64,000 nucleotides of DNA from contig CAJGCL010000001.1 in assembly GCA_904501675.1 (NCBI GenBank), forward strand, positions 1-64,000, written 5' to 3'. The notes beneath the pieces are model-generated. The model was not told where the DNA came from. It did no database searches and was given only the letters and a program-made list of their open reading frames with translations. Shown one piece after another: positions 18,553 to 27,393 of the stretch; position 1 is the stretch's first letter, and the number at the start of each line of letters is the position of its first letter. Position numbers and translations under genes: made by a program. The DNA comes from Clostridiaceae bacterium (lineage in GTDB: Bacteria > Bacillota > Clostridia > Oscillospirales > Acutalibacteraceae).

Positions 18553-19113
18553 TTATTTGTCACCTACAAGACGGTCGATAATATCTGAATACAAAGCGCC
18601 CGGATCATCAAGGAAACCATCTTTTAACTGCTCTGCCTGAAGAACATCGGCAACATTAAGGGTTAAAGAAAGCATCGTCTGCCCAAAAGACTCGATTTCA
18701 AATGTTACGTTGTAGCTATCCTCTAGCTTTTCAATTGTAACTTTATTTTCTCTTTCTGAACGGGCACGCGAAACAATGTTAAGGGCTGTTTTTATTGCTC
18801 TGTCTCTTACTCCTGGAAGAAGATTTTTTTCTAGTTCAGTTGCACTGTTAGCGCCAATCTGAGAAACAACAAGGTGAGGTTCACCTACATATTCTTTTTC
18901 AAGAATTGCACCATTCTCAAGAAGCTCGTCTATAGCAGAGTTAACATCAAAAAAGTTTACAAGACCTGTTTTCTGCATTGCTTCTGAAATCTGCGCTCTG
19001 GTCATTGGAACCTTAACAGAGTTAAGAATATAACAAACAAGAATTTTTATATCAAGCATACTACGCAAGCCACCGTAATCTATACCGCCTGCAAACGCAT
19101 CAAATTTAGCCAT
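18553..19113 (-). CDS. DUF4364 family protein (winged-helix-like)
   Basis: 186 residues. The N-terminal 80 residues read as a winged helix-turn-helix (LDIKILVCYILNSVKVPMTRAQISEAM, then AIDELLENGAILEKE), followed by an alpha/beta C-terminal part. This matches the DUF4364 family common in Clostridia, which has no established function; a DNA-binding regulator is a reasonable guess. It has its own promoter overlapping the end of folC. Confidence 0.75.
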   Translation of the reverse strand: MAKFDAFAGGIDYGGLRSMLDIKILVCYILNSVKVPMTRAQISEAMQKTGLVNFFDVNSAIDELLENGAILEKEYVGEPHLVVSQIGANSATELEKNLLPGVRDRAIKTALNIVSRARSERENKVTIEKLEDSYNVTFEIESFGQTMLSLTLNVADVLQAEQLKDGFLDDPGALYSDIIDRLVGDK

Positions 19114-19144
19114 AAAATCACTTCATTTCTTTTTAGTGTGTTTT

Positions 19145-19173
19145 ATTTTATCATTTTTACAGAATATAATCAA
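19145..19173 (-). promoter_or_regulatory. Promoter of the DUF4364 gene
   Basis: Minus strand: TTGATT (19168-19173), 17-base spacer, TAAAAT (19145-19150) with TGA before the -10. The -35 overlaps the folC stop codon. Confidence 0.65.
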
Positions 19174-20462
19174 TTAAATTTCTTTAAAAATTCTATTAAA
19201 TAATCTCGTATTTCTCCTGCAAGATAAAGAGAGCCTACAACAAAAATTGCAGTTTTCTCATCAGCAGCGGCAAGAGAAATATTCACCGCTTGTTTTATAT
19301 TTTCAACAGTAAATACTTTTTCTGAGTATTTTATTGCAATTCCTGCAAGTTCATGAGCCTTCATTGCACGTGGATTTTCAGGTGTTACCGCAAAGAACAC
19401 ATCCGTTTTTTTCATAAGTGGCATTAAAGAGGATTCAACAGCTTTATCTGCCATCATTCCAGCAATTACAATAACCCTTTCTTTTTTTGTTATCTCCCCT
19501 TTTACTGCTTCGTAAAAGGCTTTTGCGCCATCCTCGTTATGGCCTCCATCAAGAATAACAAGGGGGTTTTTCGAAAGAATTTCAACCCTTGCGGGAAGAA
19601 CGGTTTTCTCTATTCCATTCTTTATATTCTGGGAAGATATATTGAAATTACTCTTTAAAACATTACAAGCTTCAATTACACAGGTCATATTTTTAACCTG
19701 ATGAACACCTGACATAGGAGTTTTATAAGCTTCGCCTTTATACATAAATTCTGTTCCGTAAATATCACTTTTCAAAACAAAAACATTGCTTTCTTCGGGA
19801 ATAACAAGACTGCCATTAACAGAAGACACTGTTTTTTTTACAACTTTTAACGCTTCTTCAGGTTGCCCCATTGAACAAACAACAGCAGCGTTTTCTTTTA
19901 ATGTGCCACACTTTTCAAACGCAATTTCTTCAATAGTGCTACCTAAAATTGCAGTATGGTCAAGGGAAAGAGATGTAATTATATTAACAATAGGAGTTTC
20001 AATTACATTAGTTGCATCAAGCCTTCCACCAAGTCCAACTTCAAGTACAACGACATCACACTCAAGTTCATTAAAGCAAAGAAAAGCGGTTGCGGTTAAC
20101 GCTTCAAACTCTGTAATTATCGTACCCGAATTCTCTAATTCATTTACTGCATTTCTAACCTTTTCTACATTGCGGGCAAAAACAACTTCATCAACAGGTG
20201 CTCCATTAAACTGCACCCTTTCAAGAAAATGAGAAACATAAGGTGAAGTGTACAAACCAACATTATAGCCAGCGTTTATAAGCACATTGGAAACAGCTGT
20301 TGACGTAGAGCCTTTTCCGTTAGTCCCTGCTACATGGACATATTTTAAACACTTATGAGGATTACCCAAAAAATGCAACAAGGCATTCATCCCGGCAAGG
20401 CCGGGACGAACACCGAATTTAAGTAATGAATGAATATAATTTACTGATTCTGTAAAATTCAT
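19170..20462 (-). CDS. folC: Bifunctional folylpolyglutamate/dihydrofolate synthase
   Basis: 430 residues. Adds glutamate to dihydropteroate and to reduced folates in one-carbon metabolism. Mur-ligase fold motifs: P-loop HVAGTNGKGSTST (about 42-54), LEVGLGGRLDATNV, SLDHTAILG, and the C-terminal LDGGHNEDGAKAF. Normal length for FolC. Its ATG overlaps the valS stop by four bases, a conserved valS-folC pairing in Firmicutes, so it is transcribed from the valS promoter. Confidence 0.95.
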   Translation of the reverse strand: MNFTESVNYIHSLLKFGVRPGLAGMNALLHFLGNPHKCLKYVHVAGTNGKGSTSTAVSNVLINAGYNVGLYTSPYVSHFLERVQFNGAPVDEVVFARNVEKVRNAVNELENSGTIITEFEALTATAFLCFNELECDVVVLEVGLGGRLDATNVIETPIVNIITSLSLDHTAILGSTIEEIAFEKCGTLKENAAVVCSMGQPEEALKVVKKTVSSVNGSLVIPEESNVFVLKSDIYGTEFMYKGEAYKTPMSGVHQVKNMTCVIEACNVLKSNFNISSQNIKNGIEKTVLPARVEILSKNPLVILDGGHNEDGAKAFYEAVKGEITKKERVIVIAGMMADKAVESSLMPLMKKTDVFFAVTPENPRAMKAHELAGIAIKYSEKVFTVENIKQAVNISLAAADEKTAIFVVGSLYLAGEIRDYLIEFLKKFN

Positions 20463-23155
20463 TTGAGTTTCTGAATACTTTCTTCAAGCATTGCAATCTT
20501 AGCTTTATGCTTTTCCTGAGCCTCTCTCTGCTGAGCAACAACTGCCTCAGGAGCTTTTGCCATAAAGCCAGGATTGTTAAGTTTATTTTCTACAAACTGA
20601 AGATCTTTTTTAGCTGTATCAAGCTCTTTTTCGAGTCTTGCACGCTCTGCTTCAAAGTCTACGAGTTCATTAAGAGGAATGAAGATTTTTGCTGCCTCTG
20701 TAATAACAGAAACACTTCCTTCAATCTCAAAATCAGCGCCTACTTCAACTTCAGAAGCGGAAGCAAGTCTGTTCATGAACACGCTACCATTTGAGAAGTC
20801 TTCAACATACTTTGTAGCAATATAAAGCTTTGCCTTCTTTGATGGAGGAACATTCATTTCTGCACGACGGTTACGAATTGCCTTAATAGCAGTCATAACG
20901 CGCTCCATAGCTACTTCTTCTGCAGGGAAGTTAAGAGCTTCATCGTACTTGCACCACTCTGAAATCATAATTGATTCACCATCGTGAGGAAGAGCAAGCC
21001 AGATTTCCTCTGTAATGAAAGGCATAAATGGATGAAGTAGTTTTAATGTGTTAGACATTACATAAACAAGCACTGCTTTTGCTGTCTTTTTACCTTCTTC
21101 GTTACCTCCGTTAAGACGGATTTTTGCAATTTCAATATACCAATCGCAGAATACATCCCAGATAAAGTCATAAAGATTCTGTACTGCAATACCAAGTTCG
21201 AAGTTTTCAAGAGAATTCTGAACAACCTTAACAAGGTTATTGAATCTGCTTATAATCCATTTATCTTCTGTAGCAAGGTTCTCAGGAATGTGTGGAGCAG
21301 GCTCATCATCATCAAGATTCATAAGGATAAAGCGGTTTGCATTCCACAATTTGTTTGCAAAGTTACGGCTTGCCTCAATCTTTTCAGGAAGGAAACGCAT
21401 ATCGTTACCTGGGCTGTTACCTGTAGCAAGAGAGAAACGAAGAGCGTCTGCACCATACTGGTCGATAATCTCGAGTGGGTCAATACCATTACCAAGAGAT
21501 TTAGACATTTTTCTACCAAGAGCATCACGAACAAGGCCATGAATAAGAACAGTATCAAAAGGAACTTTGCCTGTATATTCAAGAGCAGAGAAAATCATTC
21601 TTGATACCCAGAAACCGATAATATCGTAACCTGTAACAAGAGTATTTGTTGGATAGTAATGCTCTAAATCCTTTGTATTATCAGGCCAACCAAGTGTTGA
21701 GAATGGCCAGAGAGCAGAGCTGAACCATGTATCAAGTGTATCCTCATCCTGTGTAAGATTTACGCTACCGCACTTACAGCACTTATCAGGTGTTTCAACG
21801 CTTACTGTAACGCCACCGCAATCCTCGCAATACCATGCAGGGATTCTATGACCCCACCAGAGCTGACGGGAAACACACCAATCACGAGTACCATTCATCC
21901 AGTTAAGATAGTTCTTCGTAAATCTTTCAGGAACAAACTTTGTTTCGCCCTTTTCAACTGCTTCAATAGCAGGCTTTGCAAGAGGAACCATACGAACGAA
22001 CCACTGTTTTGAAACCATTGGCTCAATAGTACTATGGCAACGGTAGCAAGTACCAACCTCATGCTTAAGGGGCTCAATTTCTTTAATATATCCGCCTGCT
22101 TCAAGGTCAGCAAGAATCGCTTTTCTCGCTTCCATTGTTGTCATACCTGCGTATTTACCGCAATCAAGAACTTCAGGCTCATTTTCAGCTGCTCTACCGC
22201 TTGCAATAAGCTCGTCTGCAATTCTCTTATCCTCTGCACCTGTAAGTCTGCCGTCGTAAGTAAATGTACGAACAATTGGAAGGTTGTTTCTCTGACCAAC
22301 TTCAAAGTCGTTAGGGTCATGAGCAGGTGTGATTTTAACAACACCTGTACCCTTTGTCATATCAGCATGCTCGTCGCAAACGATAGGAATTTCTTTATTC
22401 AGGAGAGGAAGAATTACATGGCAACCATGAAGATGCTTATAACGCTCGTCCTCTGCGTTGATAGCAACAGCTGTATCACCAAGCATTGTTTCAGGACGAG
22501 TTGTAGCAAGTTCAAGCTTTTCACCGGTTTCTTTAACTGTGTAAAGAAGATGCCAGAAATTGCCGTCCTTCTCTTCGTATTCAACCTCAGCGTCAGAAAT
22601 TGATGTATTACAGCAAGGGCACCAGTTAACCATACGGTTGCCTCTGTAAATCAAATCCTTATTATATAACCTTGCAAAAACTGTATTAACAGCCTTATTG
22701 CAGCCTTCGTCAAGAGTAAAGCGCTCTCTGTCCCAGTCGCATGAAGAACCTAATTTTTTAAGCTGTTCAACGATTCTACCGCCATACTGTTCTTTCCAAG
22801 CCCATGCACGCTCAAGGAAGCCATCTCTACCTAAATCCTCTTTAGTTACGCCTTCTGCACGCATTGCTTCAACAATTTTTGCCTCTGTAGCAATTGAAGC
22901 ATGGTCTGTACCAGGAAGCCAAAGAGTATCATAGCCGGACATTCTCTTCCAACGGATAAGAATATCCTGCAAGGTGTTGTCAAGAGCATGGCCCATATGA
23001 AGCTGACCAGTAATATTTGGTGGTGGAATAACAATAGTGTATGTAGGCTTTCCTTCCTCACATTTGGCGTGGAAATACTTGCCCTCAAGCCAAGTTTTAT
23101 ATATACGGTCCTCAACATTTTTTGGATCGTATTTTGTTGCGAGCTCTTTCTTCAA
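20459..23155 (-). CDS. valS: Valyl-tRNA synthetase
   Basis: 898 residues, class I synthetase. HIGH-type motif at LHMGHALDNT (near residue 53), the CP1 editing domain with TTRPETMLGDTAV, Zn-type cysteines (CEDCGG and CCKCG), KMSKS at GRKMSKSLGN, the anticodon-binding helical domain, and the C-terminal coiled coil from about residue 830 rich in Glu, Lys and Ala. Full length and intact. No T-box leader was found upstream, although many clostridial valS genes have one; the promoter instead lies about 60 bases away. Confidence 0.97.
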   Translation of the reverse strand: MKKELATKYDPKNVEDRIYKTWLEGKYFHAKCEEGKPTYTIVIPPPNITGQLHMGHALDNTLQDILIRWKRMSGYDTLWLPGTDHASIATEAKIVEAMRAEGVTKEDLGRDGFLERAWAWKEQYGGRIVEQLKKLGSSCDWDRERFTLDEGCNKAVNTVFARLYNKDLIYRGNRMVNWCPCCNTSISDAEVEYEEKDGNFWHLLYTVKETGEKLELATTRPETMLGDTAVAINAEDERYKHLHGCHVILPLLNKEIPIVCDEHADMTKGTGVVKITPAHDPNDFEVGQRNNLPIVRTFTYDGRLTGAEDKRIADELIASGRAAENEPEVLDCGKYAGMTTMEARKAILADLEAGGYIKEIEPLKHEVGTCYRCHSTIEPMVSKQWFVRMVPLAKPAIEAVEKGETKFVPERFTKNYLNWMNGTRDWCVSRQLWWGHRIPAWYCEDCGGVTVSVETPDKCCKCGSVNLTQDEDTLDTWFSSALWPFSTLGWPDNTKDLEHYYPTNTLVTGYDIIGFWVSRMIFSALEYTGKVPFDTVLIHGLVRDALGRKMSKSLGNGIDPLEIIDQYGADALRFSLATGNSPGNDMRFLPEKIEASRNFANKLWNANRFILMNLDDDEPAPHIPENLATEDKWIISRFNNLVKVVQNSLENFELGIAVQNLYDFIWDVFCDWYIEIAKIRLNGGNEEGKKTAKAVLVYVMSNTLKLLHPFMPFITEEIWLALPHDGESIMISEWCKYDEALNFPAEEVAMERVMTAIKAIRNRRAEMNVPPSKKAKLYIATKYVEDFSNGSVFMNRLASASEVEVGADFEIEGSVSVITEAAKIFIPLNELVDFEAERARLEKELDTAKKDLQFVENKLNNPGFMAKAPEAVVAQQREAQEKHKAKIAMLEESIQKLK

Positions 23156-23212
23156 AAGAAGTCCCCCTTAAATATAATCTGTTTCTGCTCATAGAAATTC
23201 AATTTACACGCT

Positions 23213-23241
23213 ATTATCCCACATTCTACCGCAATTGTCAA
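23213..23241 (-). promoter_or_regulatory. Consensus promoter of valS-folC
   Basis: Minus strand: TTGACA (23236-23241), 17-base spacer, GATAAT (23213-23218). The predicted leader is about 50 bases and is too short for a T-box. Confidence 0.85.
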
Positions 23242-23354
23242 TGATTACAATATATGATTTTTATTAAAATACATAATATAAAAAATTTACATAGATAAAC
23301 TTCGTTAAATTACCAATATTTTACATAATAGCATCTCTTATATTCTGAAAATAC

Positions 23355-23383
23355 TTGATTTTTACAAAAAATTATAATATACT
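23355..23383 (+). promoter_or_regulatory. Promoter of the DUF4234 gene
   Basis: TTGATT (23355-23360), 17-base spacer, TATACT (23378-23383), followed by AAGGAG at 23405-23410. Confidence 0.7.
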
Positions 23384-23418
23384 CTAATAGTAAATATACT
23401 CAAAAAGGAGTTATGAAT

Positions 23419-23844
23419 ATGGTATCAGCAATTAAAGAAAGAGGTATGATTACTTACATTCTTCTTTCAGTTCTCACTCTCGGTATTTATCACATCGTTT
23501 TCTGGACAAAGCTTTCAAAGGATGTTAACGCTCTTTGCGAAGGCGATGGCAAAAAAACTATGAAATATGTTTTCTGCTTCCTTCTTAACATCGTTACAGT
23601 TGGTATTTTCGGTTTTGTTTGGAAATATAAGCTTGCTAAGAGACTTCAGGAAAACGCTGCACGTTACGACCTTAAATTCAGCGAAAGCGGTGCTCTCGTT
23701 GTTGTTCTTGCTATTGTTTTTGCACTCTTCCCTGTTTCACAGTTTGTTTTAGTTAAGAACTTTAACAAGATGGCAGTTGCTTACAATGAGTACAATGGTC
23801 TTGAAGCTCCAAAGGATGCTTTTGCAGACGAAGTTGAAGCATAA
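23419..23844 (+). CDS. DUF4234 family membrane protein
   Basis: 141 residues with three predicted membrane helices: around ITYILLSVLTLGIYHIVFW, FCFLLNIVTVGIFGFVW and LVVVLAIVFALFPVSQFVL. The paired LTLGIYHIVFW and VTVGIFGFVWK motifs are typical of DUF4234. The function is unknown. The AAGGAG site is eight bases from the ATG at 23419 but only two from the in-frame ATG at 23413, so 23419 is preferred. Codon use is strongly biased to codons ending in T or C, as in abundant proteins. Single gene with its own promoter and terminator. Confidence 0.8.
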   Translation: MVSAIKERGMITYILLSVLTLGIYHIVFWTKLSKDVNALCEGDGKKTMKYVFCFLLNIVTVGIFGFVWKYKLAKRLQENAARYDLKFSESGALVVVLAIVFALFPVSQFVLVKNFNKMAVAYNEYNGLEAPKDAFADEVEA

Positions 23845-23862
23845 TTGAATTAAACAAATATC

Positions 23863-23896
23863 AACCCCACTATTCAAATATTTGAATAGTGGGGTT
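23863..23896 (+). terminator. Terminator of the DUF4234 gene
   Basis: A perfect 34-base palindrome: AACCCCACTATTCAAAT pairs with its complement, then ATTTTAT. The T-run is short but the stem is very strong. Its 3' arm ends five bases before the ATG of the small ORF at 23902. Confidence 0.8.
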
Positions 23897-23901
23897 ATTT
23901 T

Positions 23902-24018
23902 ATGTCCGAAGACCTTATTATATTTATCATTATCGGTTGCTTGTGCTTGCATAGCGTTCACCGTTTAACATTAGGAGCTACCGCAACGACGACAGTCGTG
24001 AGGACCACCACAGTTTAA
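23902..24018 (+). CDS. Possible 38-residue small membrane protein
   Basis: A 38-codon frame exactly fills the space between two terminators. It begins ATGTCCGAAGACC and ends TAA just before the A-run of the rpsI terminator. The product has a hydrophobic stretch (residues 5-16, LIIFIIIGCLCL) and a Thr/Val-rich tail ending RTTTV. The only ribosome-binding-like sequence (GTGGGG) is in the arm of the preceding hairpin. Codon use is less typical than in neighbours. It could be a chance ORF; I recognise no family. Confidence 0.25.
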   Translation: MSEDLIIFIIIGCLCLHSVHRLTLGATATTTVVRTTTV

Positions 24019-24023
24019 AAAAA

Positions 24024-24050
24024 CAAAGCTCTGCAAAATGCAGAGCTTTG
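24024..24050 (-). terminator. Terminator of the rplM-rpsI operon
   Basis: Minus strand: CAAAGCTCTGC pairs with GCAGAGCTTTG around a short ATTTT loop, followed by seven T (24017-24023). A classic intrinsic terminator 20 bases after the rpsI stop. Confidence 0.9.
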
Positions 24051-24070
24051 AGAATCTTGAAATAATACAA

Positions 24071-24469
24071 TTATCTCTTTGAGAACTGTGGTGCACGACG
24101 TGCGCCTTTGAGACCGTATTTCTTTCTTTCTTTCATTCTTGGGTCACGAGTAAGAAGACCTGCTTTTTTGAGGATTGGACGAACATCATCTTCTGACTGA
24201 AGAAGAGCACGAGCAATACCATGACGGATAGCACCAGCCTGACCTGTAACGCCACCACCGTTTACACGGCAAACTACGTCGTACTTCTCAAGGCTCTCTG
24301 TAAGAGCGAGAGGCTGACGAACGATAAGCTTGAGTGTTTCAAGACCAAAATAATCGTCGATATCTCTGTCGTTGATTGTTACCTTACCTGTACCTGGGTA
24401 AACACGAACACGAGCAACTGATTTTTTTCTTCTACCTGTTCCGTAGAAATATGCTTTACTTTCGTACAT
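24071..24469 (-). CDS. rpsI: 30S ribosomal protein S9
   Basis: 132 residues, normal length. The N-terminal [14 protein letters not shown] and the C-terminal tail RRAPQFSKR, which reaches the P-site tRNA, are intact. It follows rplM by 17 bases with a GGGAGGAGG-type site, in the universal rplM-rpsI pair. Confidence 0.98.
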   Translation of the reverse strand: MYESKAYFYGTGRRKKSVARVRVYPGTGKVTINDRDIDDYFGLETLKLIVRQPLALTESLEKYDVVCRVNGGGVTGQAGAIRHGIARALLQSEDDVRPILKKAGLLTRDPRMKERKKYGLKGARRAPQFSKR

Positions 24470-24486
24470 AATTATTGCCTCCTCCC

Positions 24487-24912
24487 TTAAAATTCTCTAA
24501 CGATAGGCTTCTGAGCTGCCTGTTCGTGCTCTGCACCTGCATAAACACGAAGACGAGCCATAGCTGCTCTACCAAGAGTGTTATCTGGGAGCATACCCTT
24601 AACGGCTTTCTGAACTGCAAATTCTGGCTTTTCTTTCATAAGAATACCATACTTAACAGATTTCATATTACCTACGTAGCCTGTGTGATGATGATAGTAC
24701 TTGTCCTCAAGCTTGTTACCTGTGAGAACAACCTTTGCAGCGTTGATGATAATTACGCTATCGCCGCAATCAGCGTGTGGAGCAAATGTTGGTTTGTGCT
24801 TACCGCGAAGAAGAACAGCAGCCTCAACAGCAACCTCGCCGAGAGTTCTGCCTTCAGCGTCAAGAACATACCACTGGCGCTCAGTTTTGCCTTTTGGCAT
24901 ATAAGTAGACAT
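24487..24912 (-). CDS. rplM: 50S ribosomal protein L13
   Basis: 141 residues from ATG 24912, which has GGAGGT seven bases upstream. The open frame extends to 24975, but that stretch is leader. Conserved L13 segments: [33 protein letters not shown]-type ([10 protein letters not shown]) and KGMLPDN. First gene of the rplM-rpsI operon. Confidence 0.97.
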   Translation of the reverse strand: MSTYMPKGKTERQWYVLDAEGRTLGEVAVEAAVLLRGKHKPTFAPHADCGDSVIIINAAKVVLTGNKLEDKYYHHHTGYVGNMKSVKYGILMKEKPEFAVQKAVKGMLPDNTLGRAAMARLRVYAGAEHEQAAQKPIVREF

Positions 24913-24959
24913 AACAGTTACCTCCGTAATAGTTTCGGGACATAAATACCCCGCATTGC
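24913..24959 (-). promoter_or_regulatory. Probable L13 leader (autoregulatory 5' UTR)
   Basis: The message begins about 47 bases before rplM and has a CGGG...CCCG hairpin directly upstream of ACGGAGGT. Its position, length and the AAGGCAATGCGGG stretch resemble the L13 leader family of low-GC Gram-positive bacteria, thought to be bound by L13. Identification is from memory of the family and not from a covariance search. Confidence 0.5.
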
Positions 24960-24965
24960 CTTGAT

Positions 24966-24994
24966 ATATTATCACAGCAACGCAGGGTTGTCAA
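24966..24994 (-). promoter_or_regulatory. Promoter of rplM-rpsI
   Basis: Minus strand: TTGACA (24989-24994), 17-base spacer, TAATAT (24966-24971). An overlapping GATAAT offers a second reading of the -10. Confidence 0.85.
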
Positions 24995-25114
24995 CACTTT
25001 TTTAAAAGAAATTTTATATACCAAACGCTATCTCTCGAATGCTCGTTTTTTCTCTTTTTTTCACCCGTTTTTCTCACGCGGCATTTTCGAAATAATACAC
25101 AATATAACGGTTTT

Positions 25115-26533
25115 TTATTTGGCAAGTTTGCTATAATCCTTAACTATTTCTATACTGTTCTTTCTTCTCTTTCTTCTACGACGGCTGTTTTTAGTTCCCA
25201 AGATATAAAGAACAATAAGAACTATAACAATAACAAATATTGTAATAAACAATTTTGAACTCATGAGCTTCTCAATCCAACTGAACATAGCCCATAAATA
25301 GTTCTTTTTAACATCCTGTTGAGCAACAAGAGAAATCTCGGTGATTTTTATACCTTCATACATAAGGTCTGCTTTACCTATAGAATCACCTTGCTTAATA
25401 GGAGCTTTTACTTCTTCAGGAAAATCATCATGATACTTCACAGTCATATCATCAATGGAAATATCCTTATGAACAACTGCTGTTATATCGCTTACAGGAA
25501 CAACTGCAACATAGTCGTTTCCTCTACCAAATTTTACAGCAACCTCACCTACGTTATATGTTTCATCGGCAAGCACTTTCATTTTAATATTCTTGAACGC
25601 CCACTGAAGCATATATCTGCAGGTTGCAAAGGCGGTATTTCTTTCTTTGCCTGAATCAAACCAATCGAAAGTACCTTTCATAGCAATTGAAATATATGTG
25701 TAGCCGTCTTTAGTAGCACTTGAAATAAGGCAGGTACCTGCTTTATCGGTAGTACCTGTTTTAAGACCAATAGCACCTTCATAGTAATGAGGGTCATAGT
25801 CATTAAGAAGCGCGTTTGTGTTATAAAGATACCTTTCCTGGTCATATTTGTTTGTAGGTGGCATTGTTTTGCCGTATTTAGAAGATATTTTTCTTATTAC
25901 ATCACTTTTAAGGGCTTCCTTTGCAATAAGATACATATCTGAGGCTGTAGTCTGATTTTGGGTGGTTCCGTTAAAACCTTCGATTGATTCATCATCAAGA
26001 CCGTGAGGGTTTGCAAAAAATGTGTTTTTACAGCCTAAGTTCTTGCAATATTCGTTCATTTCATTAACAAAAGCCTGCGGGTCCCCATTACCATAGTGGT
26101 AAGCAAAAACAGCTGCAGCATCATTAGCACTAGGTAAGAATAAGCAATAAAGAAGCATTTCAAGAGAAACAATTTCATCGGCAAGAAGCCCTGCAATTGA
26201 ACTACCCGTTCCTAAAAGGCTGTCAACAGCTTCTTTTGTACAAAGAATCTGTGTTTGAAAATCATCACCCTTTGAAAGAACCACAAGAGCTGTTACAATT
26301 TTAGTAAGAGAAGCAGGAGCTGTTATCATATCTGCATTTTTACTATAAATAACAGTATCTGTATCTGCATTAACCAGAAGACAGATTTCTGATTCGTAAT
26401 CAGGAGCATCAACATCGTAATACCCACCAGAAGTTTTTACTTTGTTTTCGTCATCATTTGTAGACAAACCTACAACAGAAAGGCTTGGCAATAAAATTAA
26501 TATAGAAATTATAAAAATAAGGAATTTTTTCAT
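25115..26533 (-). CDS. D-alanyl-D-alanine carboxypeptidase (PBP5/DacA type) with C-terminal anchor
   Basis: 472 residues. N-terminal signal sequence (FLIFIISILILLPSLSVVG). Penicillin-binding motifs: SLTK (S75, K78), SAN in LPSANDAAAVF, and KTGTT. A PBP5-type beta domain follows. A C-terminal transmembrane helix (LFITIFVIVIVLIVLYILG) is followed by a cytoplasmic Arg/Lys cluster. It trims D-Ala from peptidoglycan pentapeptides on the outer membrane face. ATG 26533 has GGTGA six bases upstream, better than the in-frame ATG at 26539. It is one of two such enzymes here (see 44645-45751). Confidence 0.9.
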   Translation of the reverse strand: MKKFLIFIISILILLPSLSVVGLSTNDDENKVKTSGGYYDVDAPDYESEICLLVNADTDTVIYSKNADMITAPASLTKIVTALVVLSKGDDFQTQILCTKEAVDSLLGTGSSIAGLLADEIVSLEMLLYCLFLPSANDAAAVFAYHYGNGDPQAFVNEMNEYCKNLGCKNTFFANPHGLDDESIEGFNGTTQNQTTASDMYLIAKEALKSDVIRKISSKYGKTMPPTNKYDQERYLYNTNALLNDYDPHYYEGAIGLKTGTTDKAGTCLISSATKDGYTYISIAMKGTFDWFDSGKERNTAFATCRYMLQWAFKNIKMKVLADETYNVGEVAVKFGRGNDYVAVVPVSDITAVVHKDISIDDMTVKYHDDFPEEVKAPIKQGDSIGKADLMYEGIKITEISLVAQQDVKKNYLWAMFSWIEKLMSSKLFITIFVIVIVLIVLYILGTKNSRRRRKRRKNSIEIVKDYSKLAK

Positions 26534-26593
26534 AGACATTCACCGATAAATGTTATAGAATATTATTACATTGAATAAATATTTGTTTTTGTC

Positions 26594-26622
26594 ATTATAC
26601 CATTTTATTTGACAAAGTTAAA
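26594..26622 (-). promoter_or_regulatory. Promoter of the dacA-type gene
   Basis: Minus strand: TATAAT (26594-26599) with TGG before it (extended -10). The -35 is weak (TTTAAC at 26617-26622, 17-base spacer). Lies between the divergent carboxypeptidase and phosphoesterase genes. Confidence 0.6.
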
Positions 26623-26652
26623 TAGTATTTTACAAAAAAGGAGAACAAAAAT

Positions 26653-27354
26653 ATGGTTTTTGTTACCGGTGATACCCACGGCGACCCAAACAGACTTTCA
26701 AAAAACCACCTCAAATGCCTTAACGAAGGCGACACACTGATTGTATGCGGTGATTTTGGTTTTATATGGGATAAATCAAAGGCAGAGCAAAAGTTCCTTA
26801 AAGCGCTTTCAAAAAGAAATTATAACATCTGCTTTATAGATGGAACTCACGAAAACTTTGATTTACTTAACGCCTACCCTCTTACCATATGGAATGGTGG
26901 CAAGGTGCACCAGATTTCAGACAACATCTTCCACCTTATGCGCGGTCAGGTTTTTGAAATCGACGGACTTAAGATATTTACTATGGGCGGCGGCGAAAGC
27001 CCTGACCTTGATGCAAGAATCGAAGATAATCCTTGGCTCAAATACGAAATACCATCTAAAAACGAGCTTTTAGAAGGTGCAGCTAATCTTGAAAACAACG
27101 ATTGCAAAATTGATATTATAATCACCCACGAGCCATCCTCTACAATTAAAGGATTTCTTAAATTAGGTGAAAGTGAAGCAGTGCGTGTTACAACACTTAA
27201 CGCATACTTTGATGAGCTTTCAAAATGCAGCGAATTCAAGCGTTGGTTCTTTGGAAGCCTTCATTTGGATAAATACATTTCAAACACATATATAGGCGTT
27301 CACAAAGCAGTTGTAAACGCCCACACAGGTGAAAGAGTAGCCTTCGATGTATAA
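26653..27354 (+). CDS. Metallophosphoesterase family protein
   Basis: 233 residues. Calcineurin-like motifs: GDTHGD at the very N-terminus (D7, H9), VCGDFGF, DGTHEN (Thr in place of the usual Asn of GNHE), ITHEP, and GSLHLD near the C-terminus. Small stand-alone cytoplasmic enzyme of unknown substrate. The Asn-to-Thr change in a metal-coordinating motif is worth noting, although subfamilies with GTHEN exist. AAGGAG precedes the ATG. Monocistronic, ending in a terminator shared with metH. Confidence 0.85.
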   Translation: MVFVTGDTHGDPNRLSKNHLKCLNEGDTLIVCGDFGFIWDKSKAEQKFLKALSKRNYNICFIDGTHENFDLLNAYPLTIWNGGKVHQISDNIFHLMRGQVFEIDGLKIFTMGGGESPDLDARIEDNPWLKYEIPSKNELLEGAANLENNDCKIDIIITHEPSSTIKGFLKLGESEAVRVTTLNAYFDELSKCSEFKRWFFGSLHLDKYISNTYIGVHKAVVNAHTGERVAFDV

Positions 27355-27356
27355 AG

Positions 27357-27390
27357 AAAACAGTCAACTTAAAACGAGTTGACTGTTTTT
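27357..27390. terminator. Bidirectional terminator between phosphoesterase and metH
   Basis: AAAACAGTCAAC pairs with GTTGACTGTTTT around a 9-base loop. T-runs lie on both sides, so it serves both convergent genes. Confidence 0.88.
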
Positions 27391-27393
27391 GCT

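Noticed and set aside
22034..22603. 189-codon plus-strand ORF
   Set aside because: Lies wholly opposite valS, without a ribosome binding site or recognisable protein features.
23156..23241. T-box leader upstream of valS
   Set aside because: The leader after the promoter is about 50 bases and has no TGGNACCGCG-type antiterminator sequence on either strand.
24976..25114. Terminator or small gene between the dacA-type gene and rplM
   Set aside because: Minus-strand stems here (CGAAAATGC with GCATTCG) pair poorly across a long loop, and the only short ORFs have fewer than ten codons.
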